DNA of 64,000 bases from Streptomyces sp. NBC_01707 (GCF_041438805.1 NZ_CP109190.1:4154001-4218000), one strand, 5' to 3'. Shown: positions 27,201 through 34,584, numbered from the stretch's first letter. Notes: generated by a model from the sequence alone, not told the origin. Numbers and translations are program-made.

Positions 27201-27949
27201 GGGTGATGGTCTCGGGCGACAACACGTATGCCAAGGGCAGCACCACCCGTCTGGACTGGTTCGCTCCGGCGACCCGGCCCGGCCAGGGCGAGTCCTTCGG
27301 CGTGTACAACTCCCGCTGGCAGAACTACATGACCTGGAACGTGCAGGCATGGGCCTCCGCCAGCGACAACATGCGGCTGGGCGGCTTCCTGGACTGGGGT
27401 GAGACGCCGACCCACCTGCAGGTCTTCCAGGGCGACAAGCTGATCCACGACAACCCGAACAGCACCGACATGCAGTGGGTCGAGGTGCCGGCGGGCAACC
27501 TGCCCTACCGCGCCGTCCTCGACGCGGAGCGGCCCGGTGACGCCTTCCGGCTGTCGACGCGCACCCACACCGAGTGGACGTTCATGTCCGACACCGTCGA
27601 CTCGGACTTCTTCGAGCCGTTCTCGGTGCTGAACCTGAACTACAAGCTGGAGTCGGACCTGCACGGCGACGTCAAGGCCGACGCGACCCAGAAGATCGCG
27701 CTCAAGCCGGTGTCGATGGACCTCGGCACCGTGCCGGGCAAGGTCACCAATGTGAAGCTGGACGTCTCGTACGACGACGGCGCCACCTGGCAGAAGGTGA
27801 CCCTGGCCAAGGGCGCCCACGGCTACTGGACGGGTTCGTTCAGGGCGGCCAAGAAGCGCGGCGGCTTCATCTCGGTCCGCGCGAGCGCCGGGACGGACAG
27901 CGGCTTCAGCGTCAAGAACGAGATCATCCGGGCGTACGGCCTGCGATGA
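24215..27949 (+). CDS. Secreted S8 family serine peptidase (subtilase)
   Basis: The 1244-residue precursor has an export signal (basic start, hydrophobic run, APAQAA near residue 33), a propeptide, and a subtilisin domain with an intact triad: VAVLDTGIDVNHPDF (Asp241), NGHGTHVAGTIVG (His273) and LSGTSMATPHVVG (Ser447); AAGNAGPES supplies the oxyanion Asn. Beyond residue 500 lie beta-sandwich regions, a PA-like insert (VVVIERSDEVSPQERTEAAAAAGAKALVVV) that may gate substrates, and a C-terminal domain without a named family. It is much longer than simple subtilisins, like other large actinobacterial secreted proteases. No clear ribosome site precedes the ATG. A perfect terminator follows and a LuxR-type gene lies downstream. 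Confidence 0.93.
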   Translation: MFSPSRSSAFRRRRWQLLSAATAVPLLASGLAVLQAPAQAAPIKPTVPAKPSATHKVTLVTGDVVTVTTMADGKQTADVDRPDSAVGGVKIQEIKGDLFVIPDEAVPLLGTDKLDRRLFNVTDLIEMGYDDAKSAAVPLIAAYAQPKSRSAVEPTAPRGSKLTRRLDGIRGAALSTEKRQARTFWTTVAPHGSAKLGAGVSKLWLDGRVKADLKESVPLIGAPEAWAAGYTGKGVKVAVLDTGIDVNHPDFAGLIDGTTSFVPGEGVTDVNGHGTHVAGTIVGSGAASGGDYKGVAPGADLFVGKVLGGAEGYGQDSWVMAGMQWAAESGADVVNMSLGDSYPTDGSDPMSQTVDALSEQYGTLFVIAAGNAGPESISAPGAAASALTVAATDKQDQLASFSSTGPLAYSGGMKPDIAAPGVDITAARSQEMTDGGEGLYRTLSGTSMATPHVVGAAAILAQRHPDWTGAQLKEHLMSTAKGLADGYSPYEVGTGRVDVAAAVRTTVRGTGSLFFGNYTWPHEPSDVAVTKDLTYTNTGSADVTLKLALTDDGGPFALGATEVTVPAGGTATVPVTGDPQAASPGRHVGYVTGTDAATGKPVTRTSVALLKEEERYDLNIKLVGRDGKPAAGWVTVNLAGDFWPWNVYVDGSTTMRMAPGLYTVAGYLDVAGEKSDRSGLAVLVDPETVLKNGSMDVVLDARKARLLQTEAPQRTEDRQRKVDFNVHYKGFDPFTDYRSAYVLPPTYDDVYVAPTEPMKQGEFMLTTRWRKGEPQLSLSTPGGRLRFETLVQAGSALGTATDKLDAVYAGNGAVAEYKKVRAKGKVVVIERSDEVSPQERTEAAAAAGAKALVVVNDGVGALMEYVGESTIPVATVHRDAGRTLVSMAKAGFLKLTAKQTEYTPFVYDLTREYPGQVPNRALVYKPTKGDLARIDARYYSAADGGVAEGYRSDFTLSPSFNLPEREWHPGTRTEWVTPGQVWREFHAQGVDGDLPWVMVSGDNTYAKGSTTRLDWFAPATRPGQGESFGVYNSRWQNYMTWNVQAWASASDNMRLGGFLDWGETPTHLQVFQGDKLIHDNPNSTDMQWVEVPAGNLPYRAVLDAERPGDAFRLSTRTHTEWTFMSDTVDSDFFEPFSVLNLNYKLESDLHGDVKADATQKIALKPVSMDLGTVPGKVTNVKLDVSYDDGATWQKVTLAKGAHGYWTGSFRAAKKRGGFISVRASAGTDSGFSVKNEIIRAYGLR

Positions 27950-27960
27950 ACCGCACCGTC

Positions 27961-27990
27961 GGGCCCCGGGGAGGCGACTCCCCGGGGCCC
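27961..27990 (+). terminator. Intrinsic-type hairpin after the subtilase gene
   Basis: A perfect 13-base stem (GGGCCCCGGGGAG, 27961-27973, with its complement 27978-27990) closes on the loop GCGA, eleven bases after the stop codon. The following bases are TTCCC rather than a T tract. Confidence 0.8.
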
Positions 27991-28086
27991 TTCCCGTCAC
28001 ACCTGCTCCCAGCAGGGACTATTCAGGGTCTGCCGCCATGGCGCATACTCTCCCCGCTGCGGCAAGCGGAAGAGAGTCGGTCGCCG

Positions 28087-29079
28087 ATGCTGGATGTTCT
28101 GGGCCTCGAACCCGATGACGAGCGCGTCTACCGGGCGCTGCTCGGACGGCCGAACTCCACCGCGATGCTGCTGTCGGATCTGCTCGTCGTATCGCGGGCC
28201 GACGTGGACAAGGCCTTGTCCCGCCTGGTCGGGTGGGGGCTGGTGATCGGGTCGGCGGACGATCAGTACACGGCCGCGCCGCCGGCCATGGCGCTCGGCG
28301 CTCTCATCAGCCAGCGCCGGGACGGGCTACGCATGGCTGAGCACGCACTGGTGACCTTCGCCGAGGAACACCGGGCGGCGATGACCGGGAACAGCATCAG
28401 CGATCTGATCGAGGTCGTCACAGGCGTCGACGCCATCCGTCATCGCTTCCTGCAGGTGCAGCAGGCAGCCCGCACGCAGGTCCGCAGCTTCATCACCGCA
28501 CCGTTCCTCGCCGTGCCGCCCGACGAGAACACGGCCGAACCCGCGGCAATCGGCCGCGGCGTGCACTTCCGGGTGGTACTGGACCGGGCGGTGCTGGCAG
28601 AGCCTGGCATCATCACCGATGCGATCGATTCACTGCGAAACGGCGTGCAATTGCGTGTCGCCGACCAGCTGCCGATGAAACTCGTGCTGGCCGACGCCGA
28701 CCTCGGCCTCGTCCCGCTCGCGGTCACACCGGCCGGAGAACCCGGCGCCGTACTGCTGCACCGCAGCGGCCTGCTGGATGCCCTGGACGCGCTGTTCGAG
28801 ACGGTATGGCGCACCGCCCACCCACTCGAACTGTCGGGCACCGGCGGCGAAGCCGGAACCACCGTCGAGCTCGGTGCGGAAGGTCCGACCGACCTCGACC
28901 GAAAGATCCTCGCGCTACTGCTGGCCGGTCTGACCGACCCGACGGCCGCGACACAGCTCGGCCTGTCACCGCGCACGCTGCACCGACGCCTGCGCCACCT
29001 CATGGACATGGCCGGAGTCCGGACCCGGATGCAGCTCGGCGGTCACGCCGTCCGACACGGCTGGGTGGATCCGCACTGA
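28087..29079 (+). CDS. LuxR-type transcriptional regulator with TrmB-like N-terminus
   Basis: The 330-residue protein has an N-terminal winged helix (MLDVLGLEPDDERVYRALLG, SRADVDKALSRLVGWGLV) of the TrmB-like kind, a central effector region (about 95-245), and a C-terminal LuxR-type helix-turn-helix (TDLDRKILALLLAGLTDPTA, LGLSPRTLHRRLRHLM). This double-HTH arrangement is common among Streptomyces regulators found beside large subtilase genes. It follows the subtilase on the same strand but beyond a terminator. It may control the protease or respond to its products. The ATG at 28087 has a loosely spaced GAAGAGAG. Confidence 0.85.
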   Translation: MLDVLGLEPDDERVYRALLGRPNSTAMLLSDLLVVSRADVDKALSRLVGWGLVIGSADDQYTAAPPAMALGALISQRRDGLRMAEHALVTFAEEHRAAMTGNSISDLIEVVTGVDAIRHRFLQVQQAARTQVRSFITAPFLAVPPDENTAEPAAIGRGVHFRVVLDRAVLAEPGIITDAIDSLRNGVQLRVADQLPMKLVLADADLGLVPLAVTPAGEPGAVLLHRSGLLDALDALFETVWRTAHPLELSGTGGEAGTTVELGAEGPTDLDRKILALLLAGLTDPTAATQLGLSPRTLHRRLRHLMDMAGVRTRMQLGGHAVRHGWVDPH

Positions 29080-29178
29080 AGGTCCTGTGCTGCTCGGAGA
29101 TGCGACTGCTTCGGAATCGGCACGGACGCTGACGGCAGCCCGATACGGGACCTGTCCGACGGACGTGGGAGTCACCGC

Positions 29179-29805
29179 TCAGCCGCGCTCCTGCGCAGCC
29201 AGTTCACGGATCTCGGCAGGCAGCGCCTCGTCCTCCGCCAGCCGGGCCAGGGCCTCGCGGCTCTGCGGGACTTCGGCGGTGTTGCGGAGTGTCCACACGG
29301 CCTGCTCGGCGGCCATGCCTCGCTGCGCGTACCGCTCGGCAAGTTCCATGGCCCATGGGGTGATCGCCGCGGTGTCATCGACCATGAGCCCGCACCAGTA
29401 CAGGACCTGTTCGGCGATCCAGGCAGAGATACGGACGGTCCACCGCTCGGTGAAGTCCGTGGTGTCGAAGCCTCTGCGCGCGCACTCCGCCTCGGCCTCG
29501 GCCATGCGTTCACGCGTCACGCAGCGGGCGTACGGCATGCGCTCCCGCAACACGTGCCTGATCCGGGTCCATTCGGGCCAGGACGCGTCCTGGCCCAGGA
29601 ACTTCAGAATCACTTCGGAGGGAGGTTCGGGTGCGGCAAGGGGAGCCGGGGGAAGGCAGGCTTCGAGCACGGCTCGCGCGTAGGCGAGGTTCTCTCGGCT
29701 CTCCTCCGTCTCGGGGGGCCAGACGAAGCCGAGGTCCCAGGAGTACGGCAGGGCGCGTACGACCTCGGGAAGCAAGGGCTCCTCGCCATCGTCTTCCGTA
29801 GTCAT
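29179..29805 (-). CDS. Conserved hypothetical protein
   Basis: This 208-residue acidic soluble protein begins MTTEDDGEEPLLPEVV and is rich in Trp, Glu and Ala, with DLGFVWPPETEESRENLAYA and FTERWTVRISAWIAEQVLYW. I do not recognise it. Its ATG overlaps the TGA of the upstream small gene (ATGA overlap), and GGGAG lies seven bases before it, so it is translationally coupled to that gene. It could be a cytoplasmic partner of the small upstream protein. Confidence 0.7.
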   Translation of the reverse strand: MTTEDDGEEPLLPEVVRALPYSWDLGFVWPPETEESRENLAYARAVLEACLPPAPLAAPEPPSEVILKFLGQDASWPEWTRIRHVLRERMPYARCVTRERMAEAEAECARRGFDTTDFTERWTVRISAWIAEQVLYWCGLMVDDTAAITPWAMELAERYAQRGMAAEQAVWTLRNTAEVPQSREALARLAEDEALPAEIRELAAQERG

Positions 29806-30038
29806 CACGAGACTCCCAGGTATTCCATCGCACTCTTGGGGTCCTTCATCTTGCCGGAGTCACGAGCGGCCTGCTTCTCCGCGTCGGTCTTGGAGTTCCA
29901 CGCGGCGTCCATGTCCTTCAGCTGCTTGGGAGTGACGTCCTGGCCGGCGATCCGGGCGCCGAGACCGTTGTCCGCGATGGTCTGAGCCGGGGTGCCTGGT
30001 GGGGTCGTACCGGTCTTCTTGTGATCAGGCCCCACCAC
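29805..30038 (-). CDS. Small hypothetical protein
   Basis: The 77-residue frame runs from a GTG at 30038 to a TGA that overlaps the next start. The C-terminal part, TPAQTIADNGLGARIAG, VTPKQLKDMDAAWNSKTD and KMKDPKSAMEYLGVS, looks like real coding sequence: hydrophilic, helical, Lys/Asp-rich. The N-terminal part overlaps the frame of a membrane protein, which raises the chance that the two frames were once one gene joined by a frameshift. Start uncertain. Confidence 0.5.
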   Translation of the reverse strand: MVGPDHKKTGTTPPGTPAQTIADNGLGARIAGQDVTPKQLKDMDAAWNSKTDAEKQAARDSGKMKDPKSAMEYLGVS

Positions 30039-30241
30039 ACCCGGACCCCACCGGGCCGGACGCGCCGCGCCAGCACCCAACCGACAGCCCCCGGCGCGGC
30101 CGCGTACGCAAGCAGCCCCAGCAGCGTGCCTTTCACCGCGTCAAGGGAGGCGGCGGTGAGGAACAGGCCTGTGCCGCCCAGCACAGTCGCCCCGAACAAT
30201 ACGTACACCAGCCAGCGGGTCACCATGAGCGGTTGCGGCAT
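29918..30241 (-). CDS. Small membrane protein, possibly the front part of a frameshifted gene
   Basis: From the ATG at 30241 (or 30226) this frame encodes 107 residues. Only the first 70 look natural: VTRWLVYVLFGATVLGGTGL and LLGLLAYAAAPGAVGWVLARR are two membrane helices, then GVRVWWGLI. After about position 30020 the frame degenerates into Arg/Pro-rich sequence while the overlapping frame becomes sensible (KKTGTTPPGTPAQ). A single frameshift near 30020-30035 would join them into one protein of roughly 150 residues. It may be a pseudogene, a sequencing error or two real overlapping genes. Confidence 0.45.
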   Translation of the reverse strand: MPQPLMVTRWLVYVLFGATVLGGTGLFLTAASLDAVKGTLLGLLAYAAAPGAVGWVLARRVRPGGVRVWWGLITRRPVRPHQAPRLRPSRTTVSAPGSPARTSLPSS

Positions 30242-30364
30242 GGGTCGGCGGGGGGCTGAGCCACCGAGCACGAGGACTACATGTGAGCTCAGATCGCGCA
30301 CCGATGAGTTTCCCGCGCCGCGCCGGTCTGTACGCGTGAGACCGACTCACGGAAGGCTGGCGCC

Positions 30365-30928
30365 ATGCGGAAACTGATCTACGGCATGAACCTGACCCTC
30401 GACGGCTACATCGCCGCGCCCGGCGACGACATCGGCTGGAGCGTGCCGAGCGACGAGCTGTTCCAGTTTTGGTCCGACCAGTTGCAGGCGACCGACCTGT
30501 CGCTGTACGGGCGCAAGCTGTGGCAGACGATGAGCTCCTACTGGCCGACCGGCGACCAGCAGCCCAACGCCACCCCGGCGGAGATCGAGTTCGCACGCCG
30601 CTGGCGGGACATGTCGAAGGTGGTGTTCTCCTCGACGATCGACAAGGTCGACTGGAACACCCGCCTGGTCACCGGCGACGCGGTCGCCGAGATCACCCGG
30701 CTCAAGGCCGAGGACGGCGGCCCCATGGACATCGGCGGCGCGACGCTCGCCGGGGCGGCCATGCGGGCCGGGCTGATTGACGAGTACGTGCTGGCCACCG
30801 CGCCGGTCCTGGTGGGCGGCGGCACGCCGTTCTTCGCCGCGCTGGACAACTGGGTGAACCTCAACCTGGTGGAGACGCGGACGCTTCCCTGCGGCGTGAT
30901 CCTGACCAGGTACGAGACGAGGCGCTGA
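30365..30928 (+). CDS. Dihydrofolate reductase family protein (RibD C-terminal-like)
   Basis: The 187-residue product has the RibD_C/DHFR-like fold: MRKLIYGMNLTLDGYIA at the start, LYGRKLWQTMSSYW, VVFSSTIDKVDW, and the NADPH-binding MDIGGATLAGAAMRAGLID followed by EYVLATAPVLVGGGTPFF. Such stand-alone proteins are common in actinobacteria; they probably reduce a small substrate with NADPH and are not true DHFRs. GGAAGG lies eight bases before the ATG. It is monocistronic and followed by a large inverted repeat. Confidence 0.9.
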   Translation: MRKLIYGMNLTLDGYIAAPGDDIGWSVPSDELFQFWSDQLQATDLSLYGRKLWQTMSSYWPTGDQQPNATPAEIEFARRWRDMSKVVFSSTIDKVDWNTRLVTGDAVAEITRLKAEDGGPMDIGGATLAGAAMRAGLIDEYVLATAPVLVGGGTPFFAALDNWVNLNLVETRTLPCGVILTRYETRR

Positions 30929-30996
30929 GATCCCGTCCTGGGTGACCCGGACTACCGCCCGAGCCACCCAAACGAGTCAAGCCCCTGAACTGCAAG

Positions 30997-31044
30997 TCTC
31001 ACGGCAGTGGCATTTCTGCCATCCATCTGCCAACTGCCGTGAGA
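30997..31044. terminator. Twelve-base perfect inverted repeat between convergent genes
   Basis: TCTCACGGCAGT (30997-31008) and ACTGCCGTGAGA (31033-31044) are perfect inverted copies with a 24-base loop; GG and CC next to the stem can extend it with a bulge. It sits between the convergent reductase and OmpA-like genes and may serve both as a terminator. The surrounding 100 bases are lower in GC than the genome, so a small mobile remnant is an alternative. Confidence 0.55.
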
Positions 31045-31098
31045 TTCTGCCAAGGCTTTTGAGACCCTACAAAACAGGCCCCAGGTGGGCCTGCGCCC

Positions 31099-31761
31099 TC
31101 AGGAAGCGTTGCCGCGCGGGAAGGAGACCTCCACGCGCCGGTTCTTCTTCCGGCCCTCTTCGTTGGCGTTGCTGGCGATCGGGTACTGCTCGCCGTAGCC
31201 GCGGATCTCGAAGGTGACGTTCGAATCGAGCGACTGGGCCAGCACCGAATGCACCGCGTCGGCACGCTGCTTGGACAGCACGTCACCGTGAGCGGAGGAA
31301 CCGAGATTGTCGGTGAAGCCGAAGACGCGCACCTTGGTGGCGTTCTGCTTCTTGATCTCGGCAGCGACGGCCGCGATACGGGACTTGGCCGCCGAGCTCA
31401 GCTTCGCGCTGTCCTTGCCGAAGAGGACTTCGGCCTGGAGCGCGAACTTGATGCTCGCGTTGCTGTCCTCGCGACGCTCCTCGCCGCCCATGTCCTCGAC
31501 GACCTGGATGATGTCGAGGACCTTGGCGGGAGCGAGAGTGCCGCCCTCGGCCATCTTGAGGTCGGGGTCGTTGCCGTCCACCTCGACCGGGGGCGTCGCG
31601 GATGCCTCAGTCCCCGGCGGCACGCTCGGTCCGTCATCGGCCAGCGCTGTCGAAACACCGAAGACGGACGTGCCGGCCATCAGTACGGCCGCAGCGATGG
31701 CGATGCCTGCCGCATGCGTTGGCCTACGCCGTGCGCGGATGTGTGTCATGTCGGCCGTCAC
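31099..31761 (-). CDS. OmpA-domain protein at the end of the Tad locus
   Basis: The 220-residue protein has a signal peptide (RPTHAAGIAIAAAVLMAGTS ... STALADD) and a C-terminal OmpA/MotB-like peptidoglycan-binding domain: AEVLFGKDSAKLSSAAKSRI, VFGFTDNLGSSAHGDVLSKQ, RADAVHSVLAQ and EEGRKKNRRVEVSF. These residues bind meso- or LL-diaminopimelate in the wall. The GTG at 31761 overlaps the TGA of the upstream lipoprotein gene; an ATG at 31749 is possible. In a monoderm it would anchor a complex to the wall rather than to an outer membrane, and its place suggests it anchors the pilus. Confidence 0.87.
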   Translation of the reverse strand: MTADMTHIRARRRPTHAAGIAIAAAVLMAGTSVFGVSTALADDGPSVPPGTEASATPPVEVDGNDPDLKMAEGGTLAPAKVLDIIQVVEDMGGEERREDSNASIKFALQAEVLFGKDSAKLSSAAKSRIAAVAAEIKKQNATKVRVFGFTDNLGSSAHGDVLSKQRADAVHSVLAQSLDSNVTFEIRGYGEQYPIASNANEEGRKKNRRVEVSFPRGNAS

Positions 31762-32369
31762 CCAGAAATCTTCAGGGACGTGGTGGCAAACGTCGGCAGG
31801 CTGAGGTCGACTTCCGTCGTTGTACTCGGCGGAGCCGGGAACTGCATGAACACCGGGACCGACTTTCCGGGCTGGACCGCGGACATCCCCGTCGTGCAAA
31901 GGCACCGGCCATCCGTGTCGCGCAGGATGTAGTAGCGCTTCTTACCGGCCTTGTCCACCAGAGTCGCGCCACCGACGGAGTTGAGATTCTTACTGACGAT
32001 GACGCTCTCGGTGCCAGCCCATGCAGAGGGATTGACGGCTGCGTCACCTTGATTCTTCAACTCACCCTGAACGGTGACGAACCCGCCGGAATCCCTCTTC
32101 ACCTCATTGACGACCAGCAGCATGTCCTTGTCGCCCCTGACCTCGGCGAGTTTCACATTCGGGTCTACTTTGTCCCCGGCAGCAGTATCCTCCTGCGCCG
32201 CGCCCTTGTCCCCGTCGGGCTTTGAGGGTGCGGAGGACGACGAGGAACCAGGGTCCTTCGTCTTTCCGCCGTCATCACTGCCGCAAGCAGTGACGGCGAG
32301 GGCCAGTGCCGCCGTCATCGAGACAGCTGCCACAACCCTTCGGGTCCTCGCAGTACGCCGAATGCTCAT
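31758..32369 (-). CDS. Predicted lipoprotein of the Tad locus
   Basis: The 203-residue product starts with a basic region and a hydrophobic run ending LAVTACGSDDGG, so Cys29 should be lipidated. A Ser/Lys/Asp-rich linker follows, then a beta-sandwich-like domain (VVNEVKRDSGGFVTVQGELKNQG, RYYILRDTDGRCLCTTGM) with two Cys close together. It overlaps the OmpA-like gene by four bases and lies 31 bases after the TadG-like gene, so all four distal genes form one message. It may help assemble or hold the pilus at the surface. Confidence 0.85.
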   Translation of the reverse strand: MSIRRTARTRRVVAAVSMTAALALAVTACGSDDGGKTKDPGSSSSSAPSKPDGDKGAAQEDTAAGDKVDPNVKLAEVRGDKDMLLVVNEVKRDSGGFVTVQGELKNQGDAAVNPSAWAGTESVIVSKNLNSVGGATLVDKAGKKRYYILRDTDGRCLCTTGMSAVQPGKSVPVFMQFPAPPSTTTEVDLSLPTFATTSLKISG

Positions 32370-32400
32370 GGGATCTGAATCCTTTACTCGTCGTTCGCTG

Positions 32401-33012
32401 TCAGTCGTCGACCAAGTGGACGGCGAAGATGGCCTTGCTCAGAGCGGCCCATGCATTCTGATTGAAGTCAGTCGGGTCGATCGAGAAGCCATCCCGGCCA
32501 TCGCACTTGAAGCTCACCGGTTCACCCGGGTCGCCCTTGAACTTGTAGGTGCATCGGAACTCGATGACTGCAGTCGCATCCGCAGTGGCATGTCGCGTCT
32601 CCGTACCGGGGATCACCGTGTCGCCAACCGTGTAGCGGGTCCGGATGCTGACGTGCATCTTGTCCCGCAGGTAGCCGTACTCCGGGGAACACGTCACGGT
32701 GTCCGACCGGTTGGACGATGCAAACCGCTGAGCCTGCATACACGGAACCGCCGGGTTGAACATGTAGTCCTGCAGGAACTCGTGGAGTCCGCCCGGTGTC
32801 ATGAGAGAAGCGACGAACGGAGGACCCAGCGTGTCACGAGCATCCTGAGCCGCAGCGAGCGCGGCAGCGTCCGCTGCGCCCTGAGCTCCGTTTCGAGTGG
32901 CCGATGCCTTACCGACAGCAAAGAAGGCAAACGCGAGGAAGAGCAGGCCCGCCACCATCACAACATAGATGGGGAAGGCCTGCCCTGCGTCGCCGCGGTG
33001 TTTCGCGGTCAT
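32401..33012 (-). CDS. TadG/TadE-like pilus assembly protein
   Basis: The 203-residue protein has an N-terminal membrane helix with a pilin-like head: DAGQAFPIYVVMVAGLLFLA, then GAQGAADAAALAAAQDARD, the Ala-rich segment typical of actinobacterial TadE-like/TadG proteins. The cleavage Gly and Gln are kept, but the +5 position is Ile, not Glu. The extracellular part has three Cys (VPCMQAQ, TVTCSPEYG, EFRCTYKF, FKCDGRDG region) and a beta-rich body. Its ATG overlaps the TGA of the Flp pilin gene by one base. It is probably a minor pilin or assembly factor. Confidence 0.85.
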   Translation of the reverse strand: MTAKHRGDAGQAFPIYVVMVAGLLFLAFAFFAVGKASATRNGAQGAADAAALAAAQDARDTLGPPFVASLMTPGGLHEFLQDYMFNPAVPCMQAQRFASSNRSDTVTCSPEYGYLRDKMHVSIRTRYTVGDTVIPGTETRHATADATAVIEFRCTYKFKGDPGEPVSFKCDGRDGFSIDPTDFNQNAWAALSKAIFAVHLVDD

Positions 33013-33242
33013 CAGCCAGCCTTGATCTGGTCCACCAGGTCGGAGATCCGGCCCGAGATCGCGCCACCGATGCCCGTCGCCACGATCGCACCGATGATCG
33101 CCACGACCACCAGGATGATGCCGAGGTACTCGAAGGCCGTCTGGCCGCGGTCCTTGGCCTCGTAGCGCTTCTGGATGGAACGGACGGCGGTGCTGGCCCA
33201 GCCGTTGACGCGGACGGCGGTCTTCAGGGTGATGTTCGACAT
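33012..33242 (-). CDS. flp: Flp type IVb pilin
   Basis: The 76-residue prepilin has a basic leader ending AKDRG and a cut predicted between Gly33 and Gln34, with Glu38 at +5 and an adjacent Tyr (QTAFEYLG), then one long hydrophobic helix and a short tail (SGRISDLVDQIKAG). This is the classical Flp pilin of Tad systems. GGAGGGG lies six bases before the ATG. It is the first gene after the response regulator, separated by 215 bases with the densest GGGCCC cluster, so it may have its own promoter. The N-terminal half of the toxin at 9.1 kb is nearly the same module. Confidence 0.93.
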   Translation of the reverse strand: MSNITLKTAVRVNGWASTAVRSIQKRYEAKDRGQTAFEYLGIILVVVAIIGAIVATGIGGAISGRISDLVDQIKAG

Positions 33243-33389
33243 GGTGTTCCCCTCCAGGTTCGGCCGACCGGTAGCCGGCCGACTCACACGTTTCTTCGGT
33301 GTCGCTTCCGTTACCGGCTTCCTCCTGGCCGGTGCCGTTTGCGACATGAGAAACATACGGCGGAACACCCTGCCCGCCAGAGGGTCCCA

Positions 33390-33447
33390 GGGCCCAATCC
33401 CGGGCCCAAAGGGCGAGTTGGGTCCTGACGCCCAAGCCCTGGGCCCA
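33390..33447. promoter_or_regulatory. GGGCCC motif cluster upstream of the Flp pilin gene
   Basis: Five sites are packed in 58 bases: GGGCCCAA (33390 and 33402), TTGGGTCC (33418), GCCCAAG (33430) and TGGGCCCA (33440). The cluster lies about 150 bases before the pilin start, in the gap after the response regulator gene. Confidence 0.6.
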
Positions 33448-33457
33448 TGCCCCCCGC

Positions 33458-34540
33458 TCAGCCATGTCCACCACTCCCCCGCGCCGGCGCCGTGCCGAGC
33501 CAGCGTGCGATCGCCTCGCTGCGGCTGCCGCTGTGCAACTTGGTGAAGATGCGGTTGATGTGGTTCTTGACGGTCTTCTCGCTGATGAAGCAGGTGGCGG
33601 CGATCTGCTGATTGCTCATGCCGGACGCGATCAGCTCCATGACCTCCACCTCCCGCGAACTCAGCCCGTACTGCTGCCTGTTGGGAGCCATGGCCGACCC
33701 CCCGGTTGTTGAAGACTGTGCCACAACTGGTTGCAGTTGCGAAAGACCCTGCGCGAGTTGGGCAGGTCGCGTCGCAGGTGGCGGCATTTCAGGAGCCGGC
33801 GGATGTGCAGGCGCACCGTGTCGCTGCACATGTCCGGCGCCCTGTCCGTCGTAGCCTGGGCCCTGGTGGGGAACGCCCGTGGTCAGCGCGGTCCCCAGCC
33901 CCTCGGGCAGCTGCCCGCCCTGCGGTCCGGGGCCCTGCCGCATATGGGCCAGGAGCGCGTTCGCCGCGGTGGCGGTGAAGTGGGCCCGCCCGCTCTTGGT
34001 GTCCCTTACGGCCTGCACGAGTTGGTCCGCCGTGAACTCCCCGTGCACCAGATAGCCGCCCGCGCCCAGCCGCAGGGCCTCGTGGACGATCTCGCTCTCG
34101 CGGCTGTACGTCAGCATCATGACCGGGGCGACCTGCACGAGGTGCGGCAGCGCGGAGATGCCGTCGACCCCAGGCATGCGGACGTCGAGCAGGACGACGT
34201 CCGGGCGGTGCCGAACGGCCATGTCGTAGGCCTGGCGGCCGTCCGCGGCCTCGGCCACGACTTCGATGTCCTCACGGCCGGAGAGCAGCACGCCCAGACC
34301 GGCCCGGACCACCGGGTTGTCGTCGGCGACGACGACCCTCAGCGGTGCGGCCACCGGCGTCGGAGGAGCGGCGGGAAAGGGGTGAGGCGTGGCCTCGGAT
34401 GCCGCGGACTGCTGGGGGACGGGGAACCCGGAGGAGCTGAGCTCCGAGTTGAGCGGGGTGACGTGCGAGGACGTGTGCTGGGAGGCGTGGTTCTGTGCGG
34501 CCCAGTTCTGGCCCGACGCACGGGAGACGTCGTCCGGCAT
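33458..34540 (-). CDS. NarL/LuxR-type response regulator of the Tad locus
   Basis: The 360-residue protein has an unusual 65-residue Ser/Pro/His-rich N-terminal extension, a receiver domain (LRVVVADDNPVVRAGL, VVLLDVRMPGVDG with phospho-acceptor Asp119), a long Gln/Pro/Gly-rich linker and a C-terminal LuxR helix-turn-helix (LSSREVEVMELIASGMSN, QQIAATCFISEKTVKNHINR). GGAGG precedes the ATG. It follows the histidine kinase by 44 bases, forming a standard pair. Being directly upstream of the Flp pilin gene and the GGGCCC cluster, it is the best candidate regulator of that motif, but this is an inference. Confidence 0.92.
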   Translation of the reverse strand: MPDDVSRASGQNWAAQNHASQHTSSHVTPLNSELSSSGFPVPQQSAASEATPHPFPAAPPTPVAAPLRVVVADDNPVVRAGLGVLLSGREDIEVVAEAADGRQAYDMAVRHRPDVVLLDVRMPGVDGISALPHLVQVAPVMMLTYSRESEIVHEALRLGAGGYLVHGEFTADQLVQAVRDTKSGRAHFTATAANALLAHMRQGPGPQGGQLPEGLGTALTTGVPHQGPGYDGQGAGHVQRHGAPAHPPAPEMPPPATRPAQLAQGLSQLQPVVAQSSTTGGSAMAPNRQQYGLSSREVEVMELIASGMSNQQIAATCFISEKTVKNHINRIFTKLHSGSRSEAIARWLGTAPARGSGGHG

Positions 34541-34584
34541 CTGCGACCTCCTCTCAGGTTCTTGGGGGGGTGGTGTGGAGCGGG

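Noticed and set aside
24227..28000. A 1257-codon minus-strand open frame opposite the subtilase gene
   Set aside because: It exactly mirrors the subtilase gene in the GC-bias shadow frame and its translation is His/Arg/Gly-rich without any domain.
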